Source of the DNA: an uncultured Lachnospiraceae bacterium | GTDB taxonomy: Bacteria; Bacillota; Clostridia; Lachnospirales; Lachnospiraceae | Assembly (NCBI GenBank): GCA_905236615.1 | Contig: CAJORC010000347.1 | Span: 1-5,950, forward strand | Reading direction: 5' to 3' | DNA length: 5,950 bases | Part shown: positions 1 to 5,950 of the stretch, piece after piece | Position numbering within the stretch: position 1 is the first letter of the stretch | How the letters are laid out: the number at the start of each line of letters is the position of its first letter | Position numbers and translations under genes: made by a program | Notes under the pieces: generated by a model | Seen by the model: the letters and a program-made list of their open reading frames with translations, nothing else | Told to the model about the DNA's origin: nothing | Databases searched by the model: none

Positions 1-1
1 A

Positions 2-1081
2 GGAAGTGCTGCAGGAACAGCGGCAACTACGGCGACAACAGCAACAACGGCTGCAACAGCGGCGACAACAGCAACGGCGGTTACGGGAACAGTTGCAACA
101 ACAAAGACTGTGGCGGTAGCAGTTGCAGTTGCAGTGTCGGCTACAGGTGTTGGTACGGCTGTAAACTATCAGCATAAGAATAGTGTTAGCAGTGAAATCC
201 AGAAAGTCGACATGGAAGATGGCTGGAATACTTTTTCTGTTAATTCTTCCGATGATGACAGTGTATCCAATGATCTTGCAGTCACTGTATCCATTGATGC
301 TGTTTCGGTTGATGAGATAGTAAAGGAAACAGAAAGCGCTTCGTCCGAAAGCACTGAAGAAAACAGCCAGACAGACAATGTAAAGAAAGAAAAGAAAGAG
401 AAAAAGAAGGAAGAGAAGACTGAGGAAGATACAGAGAAGAAGGATACCGCTTCAGAAAACGATGCTCATTCGATTTCTGACAGTGTGAAAGTGAAGATTG
501 CACGTTCTGCGGCATCTGTACTTTTCTTTACGGGTGGCGAAAGCTACGATGGAAAGATAGATAATGCCTCACTTGATGCGGCATATACATTCGGAACCAA
601 TATATTCCTTGATCCTTCGTCAACAGTATCGTTAAATGGAGCATATATAGATAATGCACAGATAACAAAGGTAAGCACGAGCAAGTCTAAATATACTATT
701 GACGGTACTTTTGATTACGGTGTATCGGTAGACGGTGTCTACACAGCATATAATTACAGCTTTAAGCTTAAGATGAAGAAGGGGGCTGAAGATGCACTTT
801 ATGAGGGACTTGATGCTAAGAAGCTTGTGATTAAGCGACTGGCAGAGGTAGAGGTTCCTGAGAACGGCTCAGAAAGAGCAAACGGTGGAAGCAGTGAAGA
901 CGGCAGCGGAGACGGAGTTGTTGTTATAGAAGACGGAACAACAGAAGAGCATTCCGATCAGAATAACAATAATGAAAATCCGACAAACGGGGAAGTTGTT
1001 CCAACAGATCCGGTTGTAGTACCTGAAACACCGATTTCGCCGGATGTTACGGAAGCAATAATAGAAGATGTTCTGTCATAA
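2..1081 (+). CDS. Single-pass membrane protein, 5'-truncated: Ala/Thr linker, TM segment, charged stalk, extracellular beta-rich domain
   Basis: The reading frame is open from the left edge (359 visible codons, TAA at 1079-1081), so the true start lies outside the window. A GTG at 110 is in frame but falls at the membrane segment, has no ribosome binding site, and is an unlikely start. Visible residues 1-34 are almost only Ala and Thr, resembling a flexible linker. Residues about 36-55 (Thr-Val then Ala-Val repeats, ending near Asn55) form one hydrophobic membrane segment, preceded by Lys35. Residues 60-125 are Ser/Asp/Glu-rich. Residues 128-148 are a Lys/Glu run. Residues about 160-285 look like a folded beta-rich domain with alternating hydrophobic and Tyr/Thr positions and no cysteines. 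The rest is an acidic Gly/Ser/Asn/Pro tail. I infer N-terminus inside and the beta domain outside. The shape is like Lachnospiraceae sigma-factor or anti-sigma-like proteins with Ala/Thr linkers before a TM segment, but the deciding N-terminal domain is not visible. I do not recognise the outer domain. The gene ends 37 bases before a terminator hairpin and converges with the CobD-like gene. Confidence 0.85.
   Translation, partial: GSAAGTAATTATTATTAATAATTATAVTGTVATTKTVAVAVAVAVSATGVGTAVNYQHKNSVSSEIQKVDMEDGWNTFSVNSSDDDSVSNDLAVTVSIDAVSVDEIVKETESASSESTEENSQTDNVKKEKKEKKKEEKTEEDTEKKDTASENDAHSISDSVKVKIARSAASVLFFTGGESYDGKIDNASLDAAYTFGTNIFLDPSSTVSLNGAYIDNAQITKVSTSKSKYTIDGTFDYGVSVDGVYTAYNYSFKLKMKKGAEDALYEGLDAKKLVIKRLAEVEVPENGSERANGGSSEDGSGDGVVVIEDGTTEEHSDQNNNNENPTNGEVVPTDPVVVPETPISPDVTEAIIEDVLS
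30..80 (+). repeat. Imperfect 30-bp-period direct repeat in the Ala/Thr linker
   Basis: The 16 bases at 30-45 recur exactly at 60-75 (core GGCGACAACAGCAAC). The match extends to about 50 and 80 with two differences. The period of 30 bases is ten codons, so the repeat keeps frame and only changes linker length. It lies in a wider run of GCN and ACN codons from about 8 to 103. It could expand or contract by slippage or recombination. It is coding, not a CRISPR array. Confidence 0.75.
382..419 (+). other. 38-base homopurine tract coding the Lys/Glu stalk
   Basis: Every base from 382 to 419 is A or G on the plus strand, bounded by T381 and C420. It encodes the Lys/Glu run of the membrane protein, about visible residues 128-139. 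The simplest reading is AAA/AAG/GAA/GAG codon use for a charged stalk or coiled segment rather than a separate DNA element. Confidence 0.6.
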
Positions 1082-1118
1082 AAGACAGATTTAGAGGGGT
1101 ATGGGATAAGTTATAAAG

Positions 1119-1158
1119 AAAGAAGCACTGCAATTATTGCAGTGCTTCTTTAATTTTG
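1119..1158. terminator. Shared bidirectional intrinsic terminator of two convergent genes
   Basis: Bases 1119-1133 and 1137-1151 are perfect reverse complements (15 bp, GC-rich core GCACTGC), with the loop TTA at 1134-1136. On the plus strand the stem ends in TTCTTT and continues TAATTTT, a good U-tract for the membrane-protein gene that ends at 1081. Read on the minus strand the stem ends TTCTTT and continues CTTTATAACTT, also fairly U-rich, so it can serve the CobD-like gene. On that strand the 5' arm is the last five sense codons (Lys-Glu-Ala-Leu-Gln) and the loop is the TAA stop. Termination efficiency in each direction cannot be judged from sequence alone. Confidence 0.88.
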
Positions 1159-2237
1159 CTGATCAGGCGATCGTTATCTTCCGGCCGCATAAAACAGAAA
1201 CGGAAATATTTATGATCGAGGAAAGGAAATGTACAGCAATTTCTGATCATCATTTTTGAACGGATACAGTCATCAAAAAGGCTGTCAGCAGAGATGTCAT
1301 CTCTTTCAAGCCGGCAGAGAACAAAGTTGGCATCGGGCTTGTAATATTTTAAGCCGAGACTTCTCAGACCATCAAGAACAGAGCATATCCTTTTTCTTTC
1401 ACTGAAAATAAGCTTCTTGGTATCTTCTATGTACTTCCTGTCTGTAAACATAAGCTTTCCGGCAATTTCTGCAAGAGAGTTTATTGTCCATGGGTTCTTT
1501 TTGGTATTTATCTCGCGGATAAGATCCTGATTTCCTGTAATAGCATATCCGAGCCTCAGTCCGGGAGAAGCGAAGAATTTGGAAATACCTCGAATTATGA
1601 AAAGATTATTGTAATAGACAGTAAGAGGTATTCCCTCGACTTCCTGCATATTTTCCGTAAATTCTATATAGGTTTCGTCGACCACCACGAATATATCATG
1701 CGTTTTTGCAACATCGAGAATCTGTCTTAAGGTGCGCTTTGACACAGAGGTGGATGTCGGGTTATTCGGATTGCAGATTATGAGCATATCTATGGATTCG
1801 TTCAGGTGTGAAACGAAATCGGAAGTATCAAGAACAAAATCGTTTTCTTCCCTGAGAGGGTAATAGAGTGATTTGCCGCCGCTTAAGGTAACTTCACGCT
1901 CATATTCGGAATAGGAAGGACCAAGGATCATAGCTCTTTTGGGCTTTTTTAATTCGATGATTATGGATATCAGTTCGGTTGAGCCGTTGCCAACGATTAT
2001 ATTTTCACTGACACTTCCGCAGTAGTCGGCAATGATCGTTCTTAAGGCCGTATATTCCCTGTCAGGATAAGTCTGGATCGCATCAAGGTGCTCACTTAAA
2101 GTTTCGCGGAGCGCCGGCGAAATTCCCAGAGGGTTTACATTTGCCGAGAATGATATTATTTCTTCTTTCTTCACACCGTATATTTTTTCAATCTGCTCAA
2201 GGTCACTTCCATGAAAATGATCTGAATGCTGTATCAT
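1134..2237 (-). CDS. cobD: CobD-like PLP-dependent L-threonine-O-3-phosphate decarboxylase (HisC/CobD family)
   Basis: Complete 367-residue cytosolic fold-type I PLP enzyme; Salmonella CobD is about 364. CobD converts L-threonine-O-3-phosphate to (R)-1-amino-2-propanol O-2-phosphate, used by CbiB to build the cobalamin nucleotide loop. Visible PLP-site residues by family pattern: Asn84-Gly85-Ser86 (phosphate), Tyr57, Asn159 in CNPNNPTS, Asp187 and Tyr190 in VVVDETY, Schiff-base Lys220 in ISKFFASPGLRLGY, Arg228, and carboxylate-binding Arg346 in YFRFCF. CobD-like rather than HisC-like signs, compared with Salmonella CobD from memory, are His9-Gly10 and SFSANVNPLG near the N-terminus, PW-x-x-N-x-LA-x-x-AG at 249-260, and IRNCC-x-FP-x-LD near the C-terminus. 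One small oddity is Ser162 where the family usually has Gly after NNPT. ATG at 2237 has AGGAGG ten bases upstream. No other cobalamin gene is visible, so a different aminotransferase or decarboxylase substrate remains possible; fold and cofactor are near certain. Confidence 0.82.
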   Translation of the reverse strand: MIQHSDHFHGSDLEQIEKIYGVKKEEIISFSANVNPLGISPALRETLSEHLDAIQTYPDREYTALRTIIADYCGSVSENIIVGNGSTELISIIIELKKPKRAMILGPSYSEYEREVTLSGGKSLYYPLREENDFVLDTSDFVSHLNESIDMLIICNPNNPTSTSVSKRTLRQILDVAKTHDIFVVVDETYIEFTENMQEVEGIPLTVYYNNLFIIRGISKFFASPGLRLGYAITGNQDLIREINTKKNPWTINSLAEIAGKLMFTDRKYIEDTKKLIFSERKRICSVLDGLRSLGLKYYKPDANFVLCRLERDDISADSLFDDCIRSKMMIRNCCTFPFLDHKYFRFCFMRPEDNDRLISKIKEALQ

Positions 2238-2247
2238 AATTGTTCGT

Positions 2248-2253
2248 CCTCCT
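2248..2253 (-). promoter_or_regulatory. Ribosome binding site of the CobD-like gene
   Basis: CCTCCT on the plus strand reads AGGAGG on the minus strand, with ten bases between it and the ATG whose first base is 2237. It fixes that ATG as the start and agrees with the N-terminal CobD motifs beginning within the first ten residues. Confidence 0.85.
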
Positions 2254-2265
2254 GCTTCCCTTTTG

Positions 2266-2295
2266 TTGGTAAAAGAGTCAATTAAGTGTTATAAT
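2266..2295 (+). promoter_or_regulatory. Probable extended -10 promoter of the large gene
   Basis: A perfect TATAAT at 2290-2295 is preceded by TG at 2287-2288 with one base between (extended -10). TTGGTA at 2266-2271 matches four of six -35 bases with an 18-base spacer. Transcription would start near 2302, about 51 bases before the ATG at 2353. A second TATAAT at 2302-2307 has no clear -35 box and may be incidental. No operator dyad or riboswitch was recognised in the short leader. Confidence 0.6.
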
Positions 2296-2302
2296 AAGCT
2301 TT

Positions 2303-2331
2303 ATAATAAAGCAAGTTATCGAATTTTGCAA
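2303..2331 (-). promoter_or_regulatory. Probable sigma-A-type promoter of the CobD-like gene
   Basis: On the minus strand TTGCAA (plus 2326-2331) lies 17 bases before TATTAT (plus 2303-2308): four of six and five of six matches to the consensus boxes, with ideal spacing. The start of transcription would be near 2296, giving a leader of about 58 bases. It interleaves with the plus-strand promoter. The region is AT-rich, so chance matches are possible. Confidence 0.5.
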
Positions 2332-2334
2332 TCG

Positions 2335-2340
2335 AGGAGG
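2335..2340 (+). promoter_or_regulatory. Ribosome binding site that sets the start of the large gene
   Basis: AGGAGG lies 12 bases before the ATG at 2353, somewhat longer than the usual 7-9. A purine-rich GGGGAA at 2345-2350 is too close to act alone. The frame is open upstream to a TTG at 2263, but that start has no ribosome binding site and would place the promoter and this AGGAGG inside the coding region, so 2353 is preferred. Confidence 0.75.
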
Positions 2341-2352
2341 ATACGGGGAATA

Positions 2353-5300
2353 ATGGAGAGCCATATCGCCGAAATACTGAACGGGAAGTTCGAATACGAT
2401 ATGGGCACCCTTGCATTTCCGGAGAGAAAGCTAAGTATTGAGGCTTCTGTCGGTGAACGGGTCAGAGGAGTGTTTCATATAGTTTCGAGTGGTCTCAGGA
2501 GAGTTAACGGCTACATATATACCAACGAGCCGCGTATGACCTGCGACAGGAAAAGCTTTTCGGCAAACAGTGTGGAAGTCCGATACAGCTTTGATACAAA
2601 AGGTCTTGAACCGAATGACATAGTCAAAGGGGATATAGACGTCATTTCTGATGCGGGAGAGTATTCGCTTCCGTTTATCATCAATATAAAAGAAAATTTT
2701 CCAATGTCTTCCGAAGGAGAGATCAGAAATCTTTTCTATTTCGCCAATCTTGCCCATAAGGATTTTGATGAGGCGAAGAAAATCTTTTATGATAAATCCT
2801 TCGTGAAAGTCTTTAAGGGTCCCGATGAAAGATACCGCAATCTTTATGGGGCTTTTAGTGCGAGAAACGATTCAAGTGAGAATCTGGAGGAATTTCTTAT
2901 TGCAGTTCATAAAAAAAATCCGGTCGGGTATGCGATTTCTCACGAAAATATAGAAATAGAAATTGATGATGAGGACATTACTGCAGAGATAAGACTCAGA
3001 AAGAACGGCTGGGGTTATGCGGCAGTCAGGGTATCTTCCGACAGTCCGTTTGTGATCGTCAAGAAACCTTATATTGTGAATGAGGATTTTGACGGGGATG
3101 AATGTTCCGTTAAATTGCTGCTTGTGCGTGAAGCAATGCATTATGGAAAAAACAGTGCGAAGGTTTTTATCAAGGGAAATCATTTTTCCGGAACCGTCAG
3201 CGTGACTGTGAGAAAGAAAGGTGTAGTTCCGCAGAATATAATCGCGCGGCAGAAGCTGATAGATAAGATCACAAATGAATACTTAAAATTCAGGCTTAAG
3301 GAGAACGGATCGGAAACATGGTGCCGTAAATCCATGCTGCATATAGAAAAAATGCTCGAGCTTGATCCGAAAGACCTTCTGGCCAGACTTTTTATGGTGC
3401 ATATCCTTATAAGCTCTTCGAGAAGGAAAGAGGCAGCATCGGTGCTTTCTCATATTGATATGGAATTTGATGTGGAGGGTGCCGGATATGAATACGAGTC
3501 TTATAAGATATATCTTGAGTCAATGCTTTCGAGAAATGATGCGGAGGTGAAAAAGAACGCCCAAAAGATACGCCTGATGAGAGAAGAATCACCTTCATCT
3601 ACCAGACTTCTGTGGATACTTCTTTATATGGATGAAAGTCTGGAAGGCAACAGAAAAAAGAAGATGGAGCTTATGAGAACGCTTTTCAGGAATGGGGGCA
3701 GAAGTCCTTTTATTTATGCTGAAGCGTTTGCGATTATAGATTCGAATCCCATGCTTCTCACAAATGTTACGGAATTTGAGATAAATACGATCCTCTGGGC
3801 AGCAAAAAGAGGAGTATTCAGGGAAAGCCTTCTTGAAAGAATTATATTTCAGGGAAGCAAACTCAGACATTTTTCAGGATCTTTTGTAATTCTTTTGCGT
3901 AAGTATTATGAAAAAATGGGTTCCGAGGAGGCTTTATCAGCTATCTGTACGCATCTCATACAGAATAACAGGAGTTCTGAGAAGTATTTCAGATACTTTA
4001 AGGAAGCGGTCGGAAAGCAACTTAAGATCACGAGACTTTATGAATATTATATTTATTCGTTCCCGGCAGATTCTGATGAAATGGTTGAACGTTCCGTTCT
4101 TATGTATTTCAGGATGGGAGCGGATCTTTCCGTTGAAAAGGCAACTTTCCTTTACGCAAATATTATAAAATACGGAATGGTTGCGCCGGATACACTTGCA
4201 GCTTACAGTTCAAGCATAGCTGATTTTGCGGTTGAGATGGCAACGTCCGGCAGGATAAATGAAAACCTTGTCAAAATATATGATTATACGGCAGGCTTAA
4301 AGCGGTTTCAGGATAAGGATAAGTTCCTGACTGCAATGAGTCATCTGGTCTTCAGGATAAAGATAAGTACCGATAACAGGGAGATCAGATGTGCAAATAT
4401 AGTTGAAAACGGATTTACGAAGGAAAAAAGGTATAAGTTCGTTGATGGAGAAGTTCTTGTAAATGTTTACAGTAATGACTACAGAATAATTTATGAGGAT
4501 ATTTACGGGAACCGTACCGTTGACCGCGATGATGTGCAGGTAAGACGCCTTATGCAGCCATCTGCATACAGCAGGGCGATAGCAATGAACAGCGGAAATG
4601 ACATTGAGCTTTCGTTCTACACATGCGGTATAGGAAGGAAAATTATCGAGGTTACGGATGAAAATGTTTATTCATTGAAACTTCTTGCTTCCTCCGATAA
4701 GATCGGCATGAATGAAAGAAATGAGATCAGAAAGAAACTTGTGCATTTCTTTTATGATAATGACAGGACGGATGAACTTGATACCATGCTTTCGAATATT
4801 GATCCTGAAGAGATCAGTTCTGCGGACAGAAGTGAGATAGTAAGGTTCATGATAATCCGCGGAATGAATCTGAAGGCTTCGGAGATCCTAAAAAATTACG
4901 GATATTCGAAGACACTGCCCAAGGTTACGGTAAGGCTTGTGAGCCGTCTTATCCGTGAGGAGAACGATATAGACCCGAATTTCCTTACGGCAATGTCATA
5001 TTATGTTTATAAGCATGGCAAGTATGATGAGACGATACTTAAATATCTTGCTTTTAATTACTGCGGCACGACCCGTTCTTTACGGGATCTCTGGAAAACG
5101 GCGGTAAGTTATGAAGTGGGTGCCGGCAGACTGGAAAGAAGGCTTATTTCCCAGATGCTTTTCACAAGGTCATTTGTGGGAGAGGCTGATGAGATATTTA
5201 AGGACTATGCAGGAAAAGACGGCAACGATGATCTTGCGAGGGCATGGCTTTCTTATTGTGCTTATGATTACTTTGTTAAGAACAGGGTAACGGCGGATTA

Positions 5301-5907
5301 TATTTTTGAACGTATATACAGACTTGTTCAGGAGGGTGAGGAATTCCCGGAGGCAGCATCGCTTGCAATGCTTCACTTTTATTCAAGGAAGCAGAGCGTA
5401 CCTGAAATGGCAATAAGCGGAATCGCTTCGATGCTGAGAAAATATATGCAGAGAGGAATTTTCATGGAATTCTTCAGGGCATTCAGGGCCATAGTACCTG
5501 AAATATGCATGTATGACGATCGTGTATTTGTGGAATATCATACAGATCCGAAAAAACAGCCTGTTCTGCATTACAGGATAACGGATGATATTAATTCTGA
5601 GGAATTATTCCGGACTGAACAGATGAAAACTGTTATAGACGGAGTATATATAAGGAACTTCGTGCTCTTTTACGGGGAAAGACTTCAGTATTATATAACC
5701 GAGGAGAATGAAGGTGAGTCGGAGCTTGTCCTGAGCAGGACGATCGAGGCACCGGAAACGGATGAATCGGGAGAGGATACCCGCTTTAAGATGATCAATT
5801 CGATAATCATGAGTTATAGTCTCGGAGATGAACAGAGTGCTGAAAAGCTTTTGAGCTATTATCTGGAGAAATCGGCAGCGGTATCGGAAGAATTTGGCCT
5901 TATGTAA
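2353..5907 (+). CDS. Large modular cytosolic protein of unknown function, DUF5717-like
   Basis: 1184 residues from the ATG at 2353 to TAA at 5905-5907; no signal peptide or membrane segment, so probably cytosolic. Residues about 8-113 look like an all-beta, Ig-like module (alternating strands, GYIYTNEPRM at 53-62, VKGDIDVISDAGEY at 91-104). Residues 118-190 are helical, with AHKDFDEAKKIFYD typical of helical repeats. Residues about 197-290 form a second beta module. Residues about 295-670 are nearly all amphipathic helices resembling a TPR-like alpha-solenoid. Residues about 675-770 are another beta-rich part, 785-1050 a second helical stretch (LAFNYCGTTRSLRDLW at 899-914), 1053-1132 a beta-rich end with GVYIRNFVLFYGERLQYYI at 1097-1115, and 1142-1184 a short helical tail. 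The length, order of modules and the LFYGE-LQYYI segment recall the Lachnospiraceae DUF5717 proteins; this is memory, not a search. No catalytic motif (Walker, kinase, nuclease, protease) was seen, so a scaffold or binding role is inferred. It is transcribed divergently from the CobD-like gene. A gene may follow directly. Confidence 0.88.
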   Translation: MESHIAEILNGKFEYDMGTLAFPERKLSIEASVGERVRGVFHIVSSGLRRVNGYIYTNEPRMTCDRKSFSANSVEVRYSFDTKGLEPNDIVKGDIDVISDAGEYSLPFIINIKENFPMSSEGEIRNLFYFANLAHKDFDEAKKIFYDKSFVKVFKGPDERYRNLYGAFSARNDSSENLEEFLIAVHKKNPVGYAISHENIEIEIDDEDITAEIRLRKNGWGYAAVRVSSDSPFVIVKKPYIVNEDFDGDECSVKLLLVREAMHYGKNSAKVFIKGNHFSGTVSVTVRKKGVVPQNIIARQKLIDKITNEYLKFRLKENGSETWCRKSMLHIEKMLELDPKDLLARLFMVHILISSSRRKEAASVLSHIDMEFDVEGAGYEYESYKIYLESMLSRNDAEVKKNAQKIRLMREESPSSTRLLWILLYMDESLEGNRKKKMELMRTLFRNGGRSPFIYAEAFAIIDSNPMLLTNVTEFEINTILWAAKRGVFRESLLERIIFQGSKLRHFSGSFVILLRKYYEKMGSEEALSAICTHLIQNNRSSEKYFRYFKEAVGKQLKITRLYEYYIYSFPADSDEMVERSVLMYFRMGADLSVEKATFLYANIIKYGMVAPDTLAAYSSSIADFAVEMATSGRINENLVKIYDYTAGLKRFQDKDKFLTAMSHLVFRIKISTDNREIRCANIVENGFTKEKRYKFVDGEVLVNVYSNDYRIIYEDIYGNRTVDRDDVQVRRLMQPSAYSRAIAMNSGNDIELSFYTCGIGRKIIEVTDENVYSLKLLASSDKIGMNERNEIRKKLVHFFYDNDRTDELDTMLSNIDPEEISSADRSEIVRFMIIRGMNLKASEILKNYGYSKTLPKVTVRLVSRLIREENDIDPNFLTAMSYYVYKHGKYDETILKYLAFNYCGTTRSLRDLWKTAVSYEVGAGRLERRLISQMLFTRSFVGEADEIFKDYAGKDGNDDLARAWLSYCAYDYFVKNRVTADYIFERIYRLVQEGEEFPEAASLAMLHFYSRKQSVPEMAISGIASMLRKYMQRGIFMEFFRAFRAIVPEICMYDDRVFVEYHTDPKKQPVLHYRITDDINSEELFRTEQMKTVIDGVYIRNFVLFYGERLQYYITEENEGESELVLSRTIEAPETDESGEDTRFKMINSIIMSYSLGDEQSAEKLLSYYLEKSAAVSEEFGLM

Positions 5908-5920
5908 TGACAGGCCGATT
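5892..5920 (+). other. Weak inverted repeat around the stop codon of the large gene
   Basis: TTGGCCT at 5894-5900 can pair with AGGCCGA at 5912-5918 (seven pairs including one G-T), with an 11-base loop that contains the TAA stop. One more pair beyond a mismatch is possible. It is followed by TTCATTTGCG, not a real T-tract, so it is a poor terminator. It may be chance, or a structure affecting the next gene's start. Confidence 0.3.
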
Positions 5921-5950
5921 CATTTGCGTGCGTGACATATGTGTTTGGAG
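5907..5950 (+). CDS. Possible start of a translationally coupled downstream gene (partial)
   Basis: The last A of the large gene's TAA begins an ATG (TAATG), the classic overlap of coupled genes. The frame stays open for 14 codons (MTGRFICVRDICVW) to the right edge. There is no convincing ribosome binding site and the fragment is too short for recognition. An ATG at 5939 in another frame is an equally unproven alternative. From memory, DUF5717-type genes are often followed by a DUF5716-type gene, which would fit a same-strand gene here. Confidence 0.2.
   Translation, partial: MTGRFICVRDICVW

Noticed and set aside
1..105. CRISPR-like or non-coding tandem repeat
   Set aside because: The repeat is in frame, made of GCN/ACN codons, has only two clear units and no spacers; it is coding low complexity.
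169..515. Minus-strand open frames opposite the membrane protein gene
   Set aside because: They are short, lack ribosome binding sites, and their Ser/Leu/Phe-rich composition is the complement of the Lys/Glu/Ser-rich plus-strand gene.
110..1081. GTG at 110 as the true start of the first gene
   Set aside because: The frame is open to the left edge with the same Ala/Thr composition, there is no ribosome binding site, and starting here would delete the linker and the first residue or two of the membrane segment.
2289..2310. Operator palindrome around AAGCTT between the two promoters
   Set aside because: Symmetry does not extend beyond the six central bases; the apparent pattern is a direct repeat of TTATAATAA, better explained by two -10-like sequences.
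2263..2352. N-terminal extension of the large protein from a TTG at 2263
   Set aside because: No ribosome binding site precedes the TTG, while the extension would cover the promoter and a clear AGGAGG before the ATG at 2353. Its 30 residues have no visible domain character.
3082..3105. Calcium-binding EF-hand or dockerin-like motif around DFDGDE in the large protein
   Set aside because: Only a short acidic cluster is present, inside a beta-rich module, without the 12-residue loop pattern and flanking helices.
2431..5571. Several open frames of 60-110 codons on both strands inside the large gene, including one on the plus strand at 3908-4168
   Set aside because: The long gene explains the region with consistent codon use. 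The short frames have no start signals I trust and no recognisable products.

Overview
The window most likely comes from a Firmicute of the Lachnospiraceae type (Butyrivibrio/Pseudobutyrivibrio-like). This is inferred from moderately AT-rich DNA, frequent AGA/AGG arginine and ATA isoleucine codons, AGGAGG ribosome binding sites, and a very large protein that resembles, from memory, the Lachnospiraceae-centred DUF5717 family. No database search was possible.

Layout: (1) Positions 2-1081 (+) hold the 3' part of a gene for a single-pass membrane protein, cut by the left window edge. It has an Ala/Thr-rich linker, one membrane segment, a very acidic/Lys-Glu-rich stalk, a beta-rich outer domain and an Asn/Pro/Glu-rich tail. 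(2) Positions 1119-1151 are a perfect 15-bp hairpin between two convergent genes. Its three-base loop is exactly the stop codon of the minus-strand gene. (3) Positions 1134-2237 (-) encode a complete PLP-dependent enzyme of the HisC/CobD group, closest by motif to L-threonine-O-3-phosphate decarboxylase (CobD). (4) Positions 2238-2352 are a compact divergent control region with a good promoter and an AGGAGG site for each direction. The two core promoters interleave, so they probably compete. (5) Positions 2353-5907 (+) encode an 1184-residue protein without signal peptide or membrane segments, built from beta-sandwich modules and long helical-repeat stretches. (6) Positions 5908-5950 are the right edge. 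A TAATG stop/start overlap hints at, but does not prove, a following coupled gene.

The three main genes share no obvious pathway. Gene 1 and the CobD-like gene converge on a shared terminator. The CobD-like gene and the large gene diverge from a shared 115-bp region, which is the only sign of possible co-regulation. No mobile elements, RNA genes, CRISPR arrays or defence systems were seen. The least understood items are the truncated membrane protein, which may be the outer part of a sigma/anti-sigma-like or other signalling protein, and the giant modular protein.
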